Shown: piece after piece, positions 1 through 13,200 of the stretch | How the letters are laid out: every line of letters begins with the position of its first letter | Position numbering within the stretch: position 1 is the stretch's first letter | NCBI GenBank assembly: GCA_033977485.1 | Contig: CM066983.1 | Location: forward strand, 68,353,510-68,417,509 | Reading direction: 5' to 3' | From: Hydrangea macrophylla | Lineage: Eukaryota > Streptophyta > Magnoliopsida > Cornales > Hydrangeaceae | Length of the DNA stretch: 64,000 nt | Notes under the pieces: model-generated | Seen by the model: the letters and a program-made list of their open reading frames with translations, nothing else | Databases searched by the model: none | Told to the model about the DNA's origin: nothing | Translations under genes and position numbers: made by a program

Positions 1-410
1 ATTTTCTTAATTGGTAGACATAAGATAAAAATAAAAAATAAAAAATAAAAAAAAAAGGTAAAGCAAATCAAATTTTCCCAAATTTTTATAAACTACAACA
101 TATACATATTTTTGCATCTTTTCAAAAAAAAAAAAAAACAATTAAAAGTCAGCTTTTGGGGTGACATTAATTCAGAAAAGAGAGCACTTATCTCTTTAAA
201 GCTATTGTGAACAAAAAATAAATTTTAAAAAAAAAAAAAGGAATATCTATCCTTTTGTAATCTCCATACCGAAGAGTCTTTATATGATCACGGTGGATTT
301 CTACCACAATTGATTATACATGCGCACGTATTAGCCACTTACATATAATTTATATGTTATTTTGTATAAATATCACTCCAATTTTTACTAATTTTATATT
401 TATAATTTTT

Positions 411-439
411 CCCGTGCATTGCACGGATTCGAAAGCTAG
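411..439 (+). mobile_element. Helitron 3' terminus
   Basis: A short hairpin (stem CCGTGC at 412-417 with GCACGG at 421-426, loop ATT) is followed about 10 bp later by CTAG at 436-439 and then a host T. This is the known end structure of plant Helitrons (hairpin, short spacer, CTRR, insertion before T). The matching 5' TC end was not found and probably lies before position 1, so the body of the element is the AT-rich sequence at the start of the window. It lies downstream of the last visible P450 exon, so probably in intron 6. Confidence rests on the terminus only. Confidence 0.6.
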
Positions 440-487
440 TTTATATATATAATTAGATATAAACACAAGAATAGACACACTCCTATA

Positions 488-1116
488 CAAGGGCAGAGCT
501 AGGATTTAATCTAGGGAGGGTTGGAACTATACTTGGACCATATGTATACAATGATAAATACACATGGGGGTTCGGGAGCAGCGCTACTGAGGTGACTTTT
601 TTGGGGTCTATTTATCCCTGTTTTTTAGGTTGAATTTTCTTAATATAATCTTTTTTTTTAATTCCATAATAAGGGTTGATCGCTTCTGGTAATTTGTAAC
701 GTTTGAGTGATGGTAAAACAATTTCGGTTCGCCTAAATTGATAAATACTACGGAATATTGATAGGATAAATACTTTAGGTGAGTTAATTTACAATTGGGT
801 CAATCTACAATACATGTTTTTTTTATAAGCATTGACAGGAGTTGAACTAAGAAAATGAGTTGGGCCAAATATTTAGAATCAGCTAAATTACCATTGCACT
901 AATATAATGTGTTTTGTTTGGATTGAACAATATTGGGTTGAGTTAAAAAGAGAAATAGGAAGGATAAATAAGGCGTTTTGTCAAATATGATGAGGCTAAA
1001 CTACAATTAGGCTAAAATATGTAAATAAATAAATAAATAAAATAAAAATAAAAATAAAAATTTAAAAATTAGAGGGGTTATAACCCAGCGGAGCTCCACT
1101 AATAGCTCCGCCATTA
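488..1116. mobile_element. hAT-type non-autonomous element
   Basis: The left end reads CAAGGGCAGAGCTA and the right end, on the other strand, TAATGGCGGAGCTA, an imperfect terminal inverted repeat of the plant hAT form (CA..GGCGGA). The flanks are CTCCTATA at 480-487 and TTCCTATA at 1117-1124, an 8-bp TSD with one mismatch, as expected for hAT. No transposase is visible in the 629 bp, which are AT-rich and include an (AAAT)n run near 1022-1055. It appears to sit in intron 6 of the P450 gene. Confidence 0.6.
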
Positions 1117-1165
1117 TTCCTATAGGCATTTATGAATGCTAAAAAATAATAAACAAATCACTTAC

Positions 1166-1272
1166 ATCCCATCTAGAAGGATTAAATTCTTTCGGATTGG
1201 GGTAAAGTTTCTCGTCCATGTGAATGCTCCTGATCCAAGCTAAAACTTTCCATCCCTTTGGTACGGTGTAAC
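1166..1272 (-). CDS. CYP88-like P450 exon 6 (PERF region)
   Basis: 107 bp finishing Gly385 and running to Asp420. It begins [12 protein letters not shown] and ends EFNPSRWD, the P450 'PERF' domain. The acceptor AAAG is at 1276-1273 and a strong donor GTAAGT begins at 1165. It ends in phase 0, so the missing last exon should start with a full codon. No FGxGxRxCxG-encoding sequence is seen between here and position 1. Confidence 0.85.
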
Positions 1273-4200
1273 CTTTAAAACACCAAAAATATTCATATAA
1301 GTCCCTTTTTTTACAGTCAGGCTATAAAGAGAGTGCCTTTTTTTATTAAAGAGAGGACCTCTGTTTTGGCCGTCGGATCGTGTTTTCATTAATGGCAGTT
1401 TTGTCATTTCACAATTTTTTAATACAATCCAACGGCCAAAACAGAGGTCCTCTCTTTAATAAAGAAATGTGGCCCTCTTTAGAGAATCTTTGTATATATA
1501 TAAGTCGTGCTAACAACTATAAAAATATATATATATACACATAAATAAAAATAAAAAAATAAAAAGGCAGAGTAACAAGTTTTGAGTTATGACTAACCAT
1601 CTATCTCAATATCACATCTTGCCTCTCGGAAAAGTGTAAATGCTACATTAATCAACCGCAATGTTTCATCGATTACCTTCGGGACAAAGAAACAAATGCA
1701 AGTCAACCACATTTAGTAAGCATTTGGTAACAAGTTATTTGAAATGTTTGGCAATCAACATTTTACAAAATTGAATTTTTTAGAAAACTGGACAAAAATA
1801 GATTAATTTAGACTCTCTAATTCCCACAGTGATACATTTTTTAAAAAATATATTTTTAAAGGGAAAAAAAAAAACTTTTTCAAAATACATAACAAAAAAA
1901 TTTCTTATTCCTACAGAGATCCTATAGTGGCTCTTAGAATTTTTATTTTTTTTCAAACGACAATAAATAATTCAATCAATGTATGAAGCTGACTTTATAA
2001 TAGCTAGGATGAAATACATATATACACACCTTGGACGCATATTTCATTTCTCTTACTTCTTTCAAGCTCACTCCATCTTGTGAGGATGGTCTCCTCTTTA
2101 TGATTGCCTCTTGCTCTTCCTATCATATACATAAACTAATTTTTGTTAATCAAAAAGAAATTATATAGGACTAATTTGTAGTCCCTATGAAATTGTTGAT
2201 AATTTTTTTTTTTTAAGTTACCTTAGCCTTTTGGAATACTTGTGGATGTTGTTCTAGTAGCATAAGAACCCACATTGTGGCAAGTGCAGAAGATTCATGG
2301 CCAGCATATAAGTAAATGATCAACAAATCTACAATTTCCTCATCACTCAATTTCCCTCCATTGTCATCTTCAGCTTCCATCATTAAAGCCAACATGTCCT
2401 TCTTTCTTCTTGATTCATTGCTTTTTACCATGACCTTTCTCTCATTCAAAATCTCCCCAAATATCTTTACCAACTTTTTCCTAGCCTGTCAACCAAAAAA
2501 CAAAAAGAAGAAACTGTTGGGTGTATCATGTGTCCACACACTTGAGATTTAAGCCCACTTTAATGGGCTGGTTTTTTTTTTAGGGATCTTTAGATTTCAG
2601 TCCTTTAATGTAGTCGTTTTTAGAAATTGATCCATTTCATAAGTCAATTTAAAAATTAGTCCCTCACATATTTTGAGGACCAAAATACCCCTACTTACAT
2701 TAATCAGTGTTGAAATTCAATCCCCAGATTTGTTAAATATATAGCTATAACTATATATATAGAGAGAGAGAAATACTCTCATAAATCAGGAGTTTGAAAT
2801 TCAAAACCCAAATTTGGTTTATATATATATATATATATAGAAAGAAAGAGAGAGAATTTTGTTGAAAATTTATACAATAGAGAATAAAAAGTAAGAAATT
2901 CCTCACTTTAAAATAACATAGGTGAGAAATTTCTCAATAACATAGTACGAAATTCTATATATTATTGTGAGAAAGTCTCACTTCTAACCATAATGAGAAA
3001 TTTTTCACTTTAAAATGCTACACTAACCATAAGTGAGAAGTTTCTCATTATGGTTAGTAAATCATATATTTCTCATTAATAATACAAATTTCTCACCAAA
3101 ACAAACAAAATTATGGTCAGTGACCATTAATTATACAAATTTCTCACCAAAAAAAATACAAAATTTCTCACCTTAATTCACTTGATTGACCCACTAAAGT
3201 GGAAAAGCAAAATAAATTAATTAGATTGAAGCTTTTCAAACTCTGACAATGGAGTCACCAGAAAACACCGTCGTCGCCGCCTTCGAATCTGACTTCGACT
3301 CCGATCGTCACTAAATCGGTAGTTACTTACACGCATGATTTTCAACGCTAAATCAAATCAACAGTCAAATCAAATCCCATTTTGAAGAATAAATCAAATC
3401 CCACAAACCTCAAAACCCCCCAACAATAATGACTTCACCACCGACAAGACGATCTTCTTCGTCTCCGCCATACGAAACAGAGTAGCTGGGTCTCACAACC
3501 ATCTACAGGGCCCCACTCTCCCTCAGATCTCATCTTCAACATCCTATCTAGGCTTCTCGTCAAAGATCTTCCTAAGTTCAAATTTGTCTCCAAACAATGG
3601 CTCAACATAATGAGAGAGAGACACATATGCTAATTAAAAATATTCAAAAAGGAAGGTGGATCAATCCACTTATTCTGATTTATAGGAAAGTGCATGATTT
3701 ATCAAATCACAGTCCCATGAATAAATGTGTCGGTTACACTGTACATTACCTAAAAGTGGATAATAAAACAGTGTATAATTCATCAAAAGGGTACAATGGT
3801 CAAAGCATTATGCACATAATTTGAGAAAAGGACTAATTTCAAGTATATCTTATTGATTAAGGATGAATTTATGTTGTTAAAAAGTCAAATACACTAAATC
3901 TTTCTTTGACCCATTATGAGGGACTAAATCTAATATTTCTATTTTTTTATGTGTCTTTGTTGGTTGGTGGGACATGTGGGCCAAACCAATTTAAATAAGC
4001 TAATTGTATTAGCTTTGGGAACATATAAGGCAGTAGCCTTATATTTTAAAGTATTCTCCGCATAAGTTTAACATCACAGATACAGAGAGTGTGTGTGGAT
4101 GCATTGTGCGGCGCCGAAGGAGAAGAGCAAAGAGGTCTCGATTAGGGATTGTTTGGTTGCCAAATGCGAGAGGTATTTTGAAGAAGTATTGTCTACTTGA

Positions 4201-7200
4201 TTTCCTTTGGGTATTATGAACCCTAAGAGGTAACTCTTGTACTCACTCTCTAGTTCATTGAATACCTCAAGTTTAGGGCAAAAATTTGAGAGAACATTGT
4301 GTATTCCTTATTTTGATATAGTGGAATTATTCGGAGTTGCCCTGTGGTTTTTTCCCCTCCCCATTAGAGGGTTTTTCACATAAATCTTGGTGTCATTTAT
4401 TTCTTGCTTGAGTGCCCTATTATTATTATATTATTTGTGCTTGGATGTGGTGAAAAGAATTATCCATTGTGACTTGGCTTATTATTTGTGCCTATTTAAT
4501 TTACACTAGACAAAGGTTAGGAAGTGTTGCTCCTAATATTGGAGATTTTCGCATTTTTCCCCAACAAAGTGGTATCAGAGTTAAGGTTCATTATTATTTA
4601 TTGTCCTGTGTAATTAAATGGAGGAATCATCAAGTTCAATGATTAAGCACATGGCTTCAAATTATGCAATTTGGAAACCGCGAATGGAAGATATCCTTTA
4701 TTGTAAGGATTTGTATTATCCGATTGAGGGTGATACGGCCAAGCCTACAACTATGTCCGATACGGATTGGGTAAAATTAAACCTGGAAAACAGTGGGTCA
4801 AATTAGACAGTGGGTTTATCACACCGTGTTTTACCACGTTGCCCAAGAAGTTAATGCACAAAGTTTATAGAATAAATAAGAGTCTATGTATGAGAAGAAG
4901 ACCGCACAGAACAAAGCTTTCTTGATTCGAAGGCTTGTGAATTTGAAATTCAAAGATGGAAATTCCGTTGCCGAGCACTTGAGTGACTTTCAGAGTATAG
5001 TTAATCAGTTGGCTACGATGAAGATGAATTTAGATGATGAATTTCAAGCTTTGCTTTTATTGAGTTCTTTGCCTGATAGTTGGGAGACGTTGGTTGTATC
5101 TCTTAGTAATTCAGCTCCCAATGGTAAGCTGACTTTGGAGATTGTTAAAGACAGCATGTTTAACGAGGAAGCCAGGTGGAAGGGTATAGGTACAGATCAG
5201 ACACAGGCTCTTGTCACGGAGAACAGGGGTAGGAATCCGAACAGAGGGTCTTGGAAAGGATCTAAAGATCGTAATAAGTCCAAGAACAGCAGAGGCAAGT
5301 CACAAGCGAGAGGAGGTTTTGTATGCTATTATTGTAACAAAGAAGGCCACACGAGCAAAAATTGTAGAATTCGTAAGAGAGACCAGAAACAGGGAAATAC
5401 TGAGAAGAAGTCAGAAGACAAGAATACTACAGCTACAGTTTCTGAGGATGTGGTGGTACTCTCATTTGGAGATGAGGAGTGCCTACATGTTACAGATAGT
5501 GATGTTGAGTGGGTTGTTGATACAGCCGCCTCCTACCATGCTACTCCTAGGAGAGAGTTCTTCACTTTATACAAAGTCGGTGACTTTGGTACTGTGAAGA
5601 TGGGTAATACCAGCTATTCCAAGATTGAGGGGATAGGTGACGTGTGTATTCGGACTAGCTTGGGTTGCACTTTGACGTTGAAGGATGTTCGGCATGTTCC
5701 TGATTTACGTTTGAATTTGATTTCTGGTGTTGCACTAGATAAGATGAGTTATGATAACCATTTTGGGAGCGGAAAGTGGAAACTCACCAAAGGGTCCCTA
5801 ATTATTGCAAAAGGGAACTTTGTTGTACTTTGTACAAGACTCATGTGAAGGTGTGTTCAAGCGGGTTCAATGCAATTGAGGATGAGTCTTCACCAAATTT
5901 GTGGCACAAGAGGTTGGCACACATGAGTGAGAAAGGGTTGCAGATTCTGGCAAAGAAGTCCCTCATTCCCTTTGCCAAAGGTACAGTTCTTAACCCTTGT
6001 GATTATTGCTTATTTGTTAAGCACCATAGAGTTTCCTTTCATGCTTCTAGTAAAAAGAAAAACCAAGTTGCTTGATATGGTTTATTCTGATGTTTGTGGT
6101 CCCATTGAGGTGGAGTCTTTGGGCGGTAATAAGTATTTTCTTACTTTTATTGATGATGCATCACGTAAAGTGTGGGTGTATTTTCTGAAAACAAAAGACC
6201 AGGTCTTTTAGCATTTTCAGAGGTTCCATGCCATGGTGGAAAGAGAGACAGGAAAACCTTTGAAGTGCCTTCGTACTGATAACGGGGGAGAGTACACTTC
6301 AAAAGAGTTTGAAGCATATTGTGCAGGTCACGGTATACGGCATGAGAGGACAGTTCCACGAACCCCACAGCACAATGGTGTGGCCGAGAGGATGAACCGC
6401 ACTATTGTAGGGAGAGTCAGATGCATGCTACGAATGGCTAAGCTGCCTAAGTCATTCTGGGGTGAAGCAGTTCGCACAGCTTGTTACTTGATTAATAGGT
6501 CTCCTTCAGCTCCTTTGGATTTTGAGATTCCAGAGAAAGTATGGACCGGTGGTGATATTTCATACTCTTATCTGAGGGTGTTTGGGTGCAAGGCATTTCA
6601 CATGTTGCTAAGGAGTAGAGATCTAAGCTTGATGACAAAGCTACTCCATGTATCTTTGTTGGTTATGGAGATGCAGAGTTCGGGTACAGGTTGTGGGATC
6701 CAGAAAATAAAAAGATGATTAGAAGCAGAGACGTGATTTTTCACGAGCATCAGACTTTGGCAGATTTTGAGAGACCTGCACAACCTAGAGCGAGTAGTGC
6801 TCCAGACCTCACATCAGTTCCTTCCACATCACAGGGTGCCACAGATGGGGGAGAAGTACAGTATGAGCCAGTTATAGATATTCCAGAGGGCCAGATACAG
6901 AGGGTGTTGAACAAGGGGAGCAGCCCCCTCAACCAGAGATTGTAGTACCTCAAGTTAGGAGATCGATTAGAGAACACAGGCCATCAGTCAGGTATTCCAG
7001 TTCTGAGTATATTTTGCTTACAGATGAGGGAGAGCCAGAGAGCTTTCAGGAAGTTCAGACTCAAAGAGACAGAGGCAGTTGGGTACAAGCTATGCAAGAT
7101 GAGATGAATTCTTTGCATAAGAACAACACTTATGAGTTGGTTGATCTTCCTAAGGGCAAAAAAGCATTGAGAAACAAATGGGTGTTCAAGTTGAAGAAGG

Positions 7201-10200
7201 ATGGTGACAAGCTACTAAAGTACAAGGCTCGTTTAGATGTCAAGGGCTTCGGGCAGAAGCATGGCGTTGATTTTGATGAAATTTTCTCATCGGTGGTGAA
7301 GATGAGTTCTATTCGAGTGGCTTTGGGTTTGGTTGCTAGCGTGGATCTTGAGCTTGAGCAGTTAGATGTAAAGACTGCCTTCCTTCATGGTGATTTGGAG
7401 GAAGAGATTTACATGGTACTATAACACCCACATTTGTGTTATTTCATTTCATTGCATTGTCATGCATGATAATGTGATGTGGCGTGTCTTATGACACATG
7501 GTTGAGTGAGTTTTGACTCACGAGTTGATTTGGGTGTCTGTATTAGAGAACCCTTTGAAACTGTTGTGATTGAGGATTTATTATTGTGAAGTCTCTCCGA
7601 GTATGAGACGGTCACTGTGGACCACTTTATATGTTTATCTGAAAATAAATGTTTACCTGTGTATTTCAATATCTGTATTATTTTCTGTTTTAGAATTTAT
7701 TTCTGTTGTTAGATTTAGTATCCTGGTGAGGACGAATGAACACGCTATTAATTTGGTAGGCTAATTAGCAACTTCGAAAACGTCATGTAGAAATTCGCGT
7801 TTTAGCGACCAAACGAAACTTAGTCGAAAACTTTTATAATTTTGAGTTTTCACTCGTAAAGCTATGAATAAGCTGTATAGAAAGTTTCAGAGACTAATTA
7901 GGAGTTTTGAAAACTCGTAGGGAGGTAAACGTAATTTCTAAAGGTTTTGCCTATATATAGATAGAGATGGATGAGATATTTTTCATAACTTCTAACCTAA
8001 ATTCCAAAAGGAGGCCAAAAGGGGGCTAGAGGGAGATTTTGTTGCTTCAAGATTTGCAACGCCAAACGATGACCTTTTGTCAGTCTGTTTTCTCCCATAT
8101 TTCATATTCGAGCTCCTCGAGGTAAGAGCTTCGTTTTGATACCTATTAGGGCCTGTTTGGCTAAGTTTTCCGAAAAGTTGTTTTCTAGAATTTTTCATAA
8201 AAGTTGATAAATGGAACTTTGATCCATAGGAATTATACTAGACGGACTTCTGCACGTTCTTTGTGCACGGGTTTTCTTTGGATCGTATTTTAAACGCGTA
8301 AATCGGAGGTGAGTGATTCAACTATGTTTTTGGAATGGTTTCTTGACATGTATTCATGTTATGTTTGAATAGCATGTATTAATACTTAGAGATATCTTGT
8401 GTAGTTCATATTGGGCAATTATATTGATAAGTAGGCCCAATAGCACGATGAAATGTTTTGATTTCCGCGAGCATGGTGATATGTATTTGAGCATGTTATG
8501 TTGCTCATGTGGGTCAGAAGGAGCACCTGGTCACCGTGCCATTTTGTGGAGCCGATATAGGCATTAAGGTCGCACGATTGAAGAGAAGAATCGTGGGTCT
8601 TACCCTTTCGCGTGGACTTAATGGCGAGGAGTCGCGGATTGGGAGTATGGACGGGCACGTGAGTCTTCGGCGACTAGTATGAAATGTAGAGATGTGAATG
8701 CGGACATGTTTATCATTCATGTACATATGTTGATTTATTCACTAAGCTTTAGCTTAAACAAATCAAATATGTGTGGTTATTCAAATAACCATTTCAGGTG
8801 TAAATGCTGGCGAGGAATCGCAGAAGTGAGTACGTGGGTTGGGAGTTCTTTTAGAAGGCAACTTGAATGTTAACTTTGTAGTTTTGGAACAATAGAATGT
8901 TGTAATAAGAATTTTTATTGTTTTAACTTATGTTTAACTTCGTATGATAGAATGGACTTTAAATCGTTGTAATAGTTAGTGACATGTTGTAATCCTGCTT
9001 TAGAAATGTTTTAATATGGCTAGGATTACTTTGGATTGAGTTTGGATTGAGTGGTTAATCCTTGGTGAAAGTTAGGAAGCTTTTAAAACTTGAAATTCTG
9101 CAGAATGAGCTGCTGTCAGAGGGGCAGTCAACGGGATAGTGCAGTTAACTATTTTTTTTGTTATTATAGTAAAAGCAGTCGACGGGGCAGTCAACGGAGC
9201 AGTCGACGGGGCAGTCGATGGGACAGTGCAGTTAACTATTTTTTTCTTCTTATGGAAAAAACAGTCGACTGGGCCCTGCCTCAGTCGACTGGACCTCTGA
9301 AGGTTAATGTGTTCTTTTTGTTTCTGCTTGATTCAGTCGACTGAGGTCCCGACCCAGTTCATCGACTGAACCTCTGGTTTTAAAAGGTGTTTTGTTTTTC
9401 CGCTGCGTGTGTTCTTCAAACTAATTTTTGGGAACGTTAACGAATTGGTTTAGCCTCGGTGGCGTGCCACGGGCTCTGGTTCCGCTATTGTGGGACCGGG
9501 CTGTGACAGGTACAACCAGAGGGTTTTGAAGTTAAGGGGAAAGAGCACTTGGTTTGCATGTTGAAGAAAAGTCTCTACGGCCTTAAGCAAGCTCTGAGAC
9601 AGTGGTACAGGAAATTCGATTCATTCATGGTGGGTCATGGGTTCAAGAGAACCGCTGCAGATCAGTGTGTTTATCTGCAGAAATTCCCGGATGGTAACTT
9701 TATTATCCTTTTACTTTATGTTGATGATATACTTGTTATTGGACAAGATGTTAATATAATTCACAGGCTAAAAGGAGAGTTGTTCAAGTCCTTTGATATG
9801 AAGGACTTGGGCCTGGCCCGACAGATTTTGGGTATGAAAATTGTTCGTGACAGGAAAGCCAAGAAGATATGGTTGTCACAGGAGAAATACGTTGAACGGG
9901 TGCTTGAAAAGTTCAACATGAGAGATGCTAAGCCAGTTAGCACTCCTCTTGCGTGTCACTTTAAGCTAAGTAAAAGCTTGTGTCCCTCTACCCGAGAAGG
10001 AAGAGAAGAAATGGCAGTTGTTCCTTACTCCTCGGCAGTAGGGAGTCTTATGTATGCGATGGTTTGTACGCGGCCAGATATTGCTCATGCAGTTGGTGTT
10101 GTGAGCAGATTTCTTTCCAATCCTGGAAGAGAGCATTGGGAAGGAGTCAAGTGGATTCTTCGATACTTGAAGGGCACTTCGAGTTTGTGTTTATGTTTTG

Positions 10201-13200
10201 GGGTTCAAAACCAGTCTTGGAAGGGTTTACAGATTCAGATATGGCAGGGGACATCGATGACCGAAAGTCTATTTCGGGTTTCTTGTTTACTTTTGCAGGA
10301 GGAGCTGTCTCGTGGCAGTCCAAGTTGCAAAAATGTGTTGCCTTGTCTACCACTGAAGCTGAGTATATCGCTGCTACAGAAGCAGGTAAAGAGATGTTAT
10401 GGATGAAACAATTTCTCCAAGAGTTGGATTTGAAGCAAGATGAGTATGTGGTTCATTGTGATAGTCAGAGTGCTATGGACTTGAGCAAGAACGCCACATA
10501 CCATTCTCGTACAAAATACATTGATGTTCATTACCACTGGATTCGTGAGGTGATGGAAAAGCAAGAAATGAAGTTGAAGAAAATTCATACAGACAAGAAT
10601 CCGTCTGATATGATGACTAAAGTCGTGACAAGAGAGAAGCTTGAGCTTTGTAAAGCTCTAGCCGGAATGAACTCCAAATGAGGGGTCAAAGTTGGGTGTT
10701 CCCTCCTCTCATGTGTATGGAGGGGGAGATTTGTTGGGTGTACCATGTGTCCACACACATGAGATTTAAGCCCACTTTAGTGGGCTGGTTTTTTTTATGT
10801 GTCTTTGTTGGTTGGTGGGCCATGTAGGCCAAACAAATTTAAATAAGCTAATTGTATTAGCTTTGGGAACATATAAGGCAGTAGCCTTATTTTTTAAAGT
10901 ATTCTCCGCATAAGTTAACATCACAGATACAGAGAGTGTGTGTGGATGCATTGTGCGGCGCTGAAGGAGAAGAGCAGTGAGGTCTCGATTAGGGATTGTT
11001 TAGTTGCCAAATGCGAGAGGTATTTTGAAGAAGTATTGTCTACTTGATTTCCTTTGGATATTATGAACCCTAAGAGGTAACCCTTGTACTCACTCTCTAG
11101 TTCATTGAATACCTCAAGTTTAGGGCAAAAATTTGAGAGAACGTTGTGTATTCCTTATTTTGATATAGTGGAATTATTTGGAGTTGCTCTGTGGTTTTTT
11201 CCCCTCCCCATTGGAGGGTTTTCCACATAAATCTTGGTGTCATTTATTTCTTGCTTGGGTGCCCTATTATTATCATATTATTTGTGCTTGGATGTGGTGA
11301 AAAGAATTATCCATTGTGACTTGGCTTATTATTTGTGTCTATTTAATTTACACTAGACAAAGGTTAGGAAGTGTTGCTCCTAATATTGGGGATTTTCGCA
11401 TTTTTCCCCAACAGAAACACCTAATTATGTTGTAAGTTAAAATTTCCAAGCAAATGTAAGTACAAAATTTCCATAGTTATTATACCCTTGAGTTAATTAG
11501 TCCCTAATCTTAGCTTTTTCTAGAAATAGGTCATTCATATATATGAATCTAAAAATTAGTCCTTATGTGTTATTAAAGACATAAATACCCCTATATTATC
11601 CTATATATATATTAAACATTTAATTTCAATTCAAAGTTTAAAATCCAATATAGAGAGAGATTTCTGCTAGAGAGAGAAAGAGGAAGAGAGAGATGGTAAA
11701 AAAAGAGAGAGGGCAGCAATCCCTCCACCGCCGGCACCACTACATCCAGCCACACCATCGTCGCCCATCCTTGGTGGTTGTCGACACCACGTTCTAGTCA
11801 TCCGATCTCTCATTCCCTTTTTGAATCTGTGAGGGTTTCTCGTTCATTCCAAAGTGAAAATTAAAGCAAACCGATCGGTGGGAGAATACAGAACCAGTGA
11901 AGGTTTTGGAGTTTACATACGGATGATTTGATGATGATAATGTAATGGTTGAAATGGTGGATTCAAAAAGTGACTTGATTAGTATGGTAACAAATCGTGG
12001 AAGGCAATTGCTTTTGTGGATTCAAAAATTTCACAAAAGAGTGTGAATTTCTCAATAGTTTAATGAGAAATATAAATTTCGTAAAAGATTGATCGTACTT
12101 GAAATTTTTTATAATTTCTCAGTGTTTTATCCCTTTTTTCTTTTCTTTTTTTTTTGTTTTTTTATTGAGGAATTGATCATCGTTGTTCAGTTAACTAAAA
12201 AAGTTCATTTCAAAAGAAAATTGATTATTGGAAATTACTATAAAAAAAAATTAGTGAAAAAACAAAATATATGTATATAGCCATTTGTGTGATTCCTTGC
12301 TAGAACTAATGATATTGTTTATGCGTAATTTCTCAGGTTATTGGATCAAAAATTTCACAAAGGATTGAGATTTTCTCAGTACTTAATTACTGATTTCACA
12401 AAAGAGTGAGAATTTCTCAGTTTTTAATAAGAAATAAGGAATTTTGCAATATTTTAATGAAAATTTTTTGAGGATTAAGAAATTTCTTAATATTTTAATC
12501 AAAGATTTCACAAAAGAGTGGAAATTTCTCAATTTTTAAGTCTACAAAACGAATGAAATAATTTGAATTTCAACCAAAAGATCATGGTGAGAAAATTATG
12601 GAGATCCCTTGAATTAAGAGAACATTATCTCATTTTCAATTAACTTCAAATCTATATCTATATTCTATATATAGATATACGAATATATATATATATATAT
12701 ATGTATAGAACTGATGATATTGTTTATGCACATTTTTCATTTTATTGGATCAAAAATTTCACAAAGGAGTGTGAATTTCTCAGTAGTTTAATCAGGGATT
12801 TCACAAAATAGCGAGAATTTCTCAATTTTTTTTAATGAGAAATAGGGAATTTTGCAATATTTTAATGAGAAATTTCTCAGGATTAAGGAATTTCATAAAA
12901 GAGTGAGAATCTCTCAATTTTTAAGTCTATAAAACGTATGAAATAATTTGAATTTCAACCAAAAGATCATGGTGAGCAGATTAAGGAGATCCCTTCAATT
13001 AAGGAAACACAATCCCATTATCAGTTAATGCATTAACTTCAAATCTATATCTATATATCCATTATAGATACACGAATATACAATACGGATCTTAAGCAGA
13101 CCATAAGAAATGAACCTAAAAGATGGACTGTGCAAAGATTGAGAAATTCTCATTCTTAAAAAAAAAACGTATTAAATAATTTGAATTTCAACCAAAAGAT

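Larger units (their letters stand above)
2515..4566 (+). repeat. 5' LTR of copia element 1 (split)
   Basis: It starts TGTTGGGTG and ends CCCCAACA directly before AAG and the primer-binding site. Sequence matching the 3' LTR is in two pieces, about 2515-2580 and 3942-4566. The intervening 1.37 kb is a younger insertion located in the LTR's T-rich run. Confidence 0.9.
2515..11413 (+). mobile_element. Ty1/copia retrotransposon in P450 intron 2 (with nested insertions)
   Basis: Complete in outline: TSD GAAAC at 2510-2514 and 11414-11418, LTRs beginning TGTTGGGTG and ending CCCCAACA, a primer-binding site TGGTATCAGAG at 4570-4580, a polypurine tract GGAGGGGGAGATT at 10719-10731, and gag, protease, integrase, reverse transcriptase and RNase H in copia order. 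It lies antisense to the P450 gene. The 5' LTR was later split by a 1.37 kb DNA element and the reverse transcriptase by a gypsy solo LTR. Frameshifts and an in-frame stop also break the polyprotein, so it is non-autonomous. The two LTRs are very similar by eye, with scattered differences. Confidence 0.93.
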
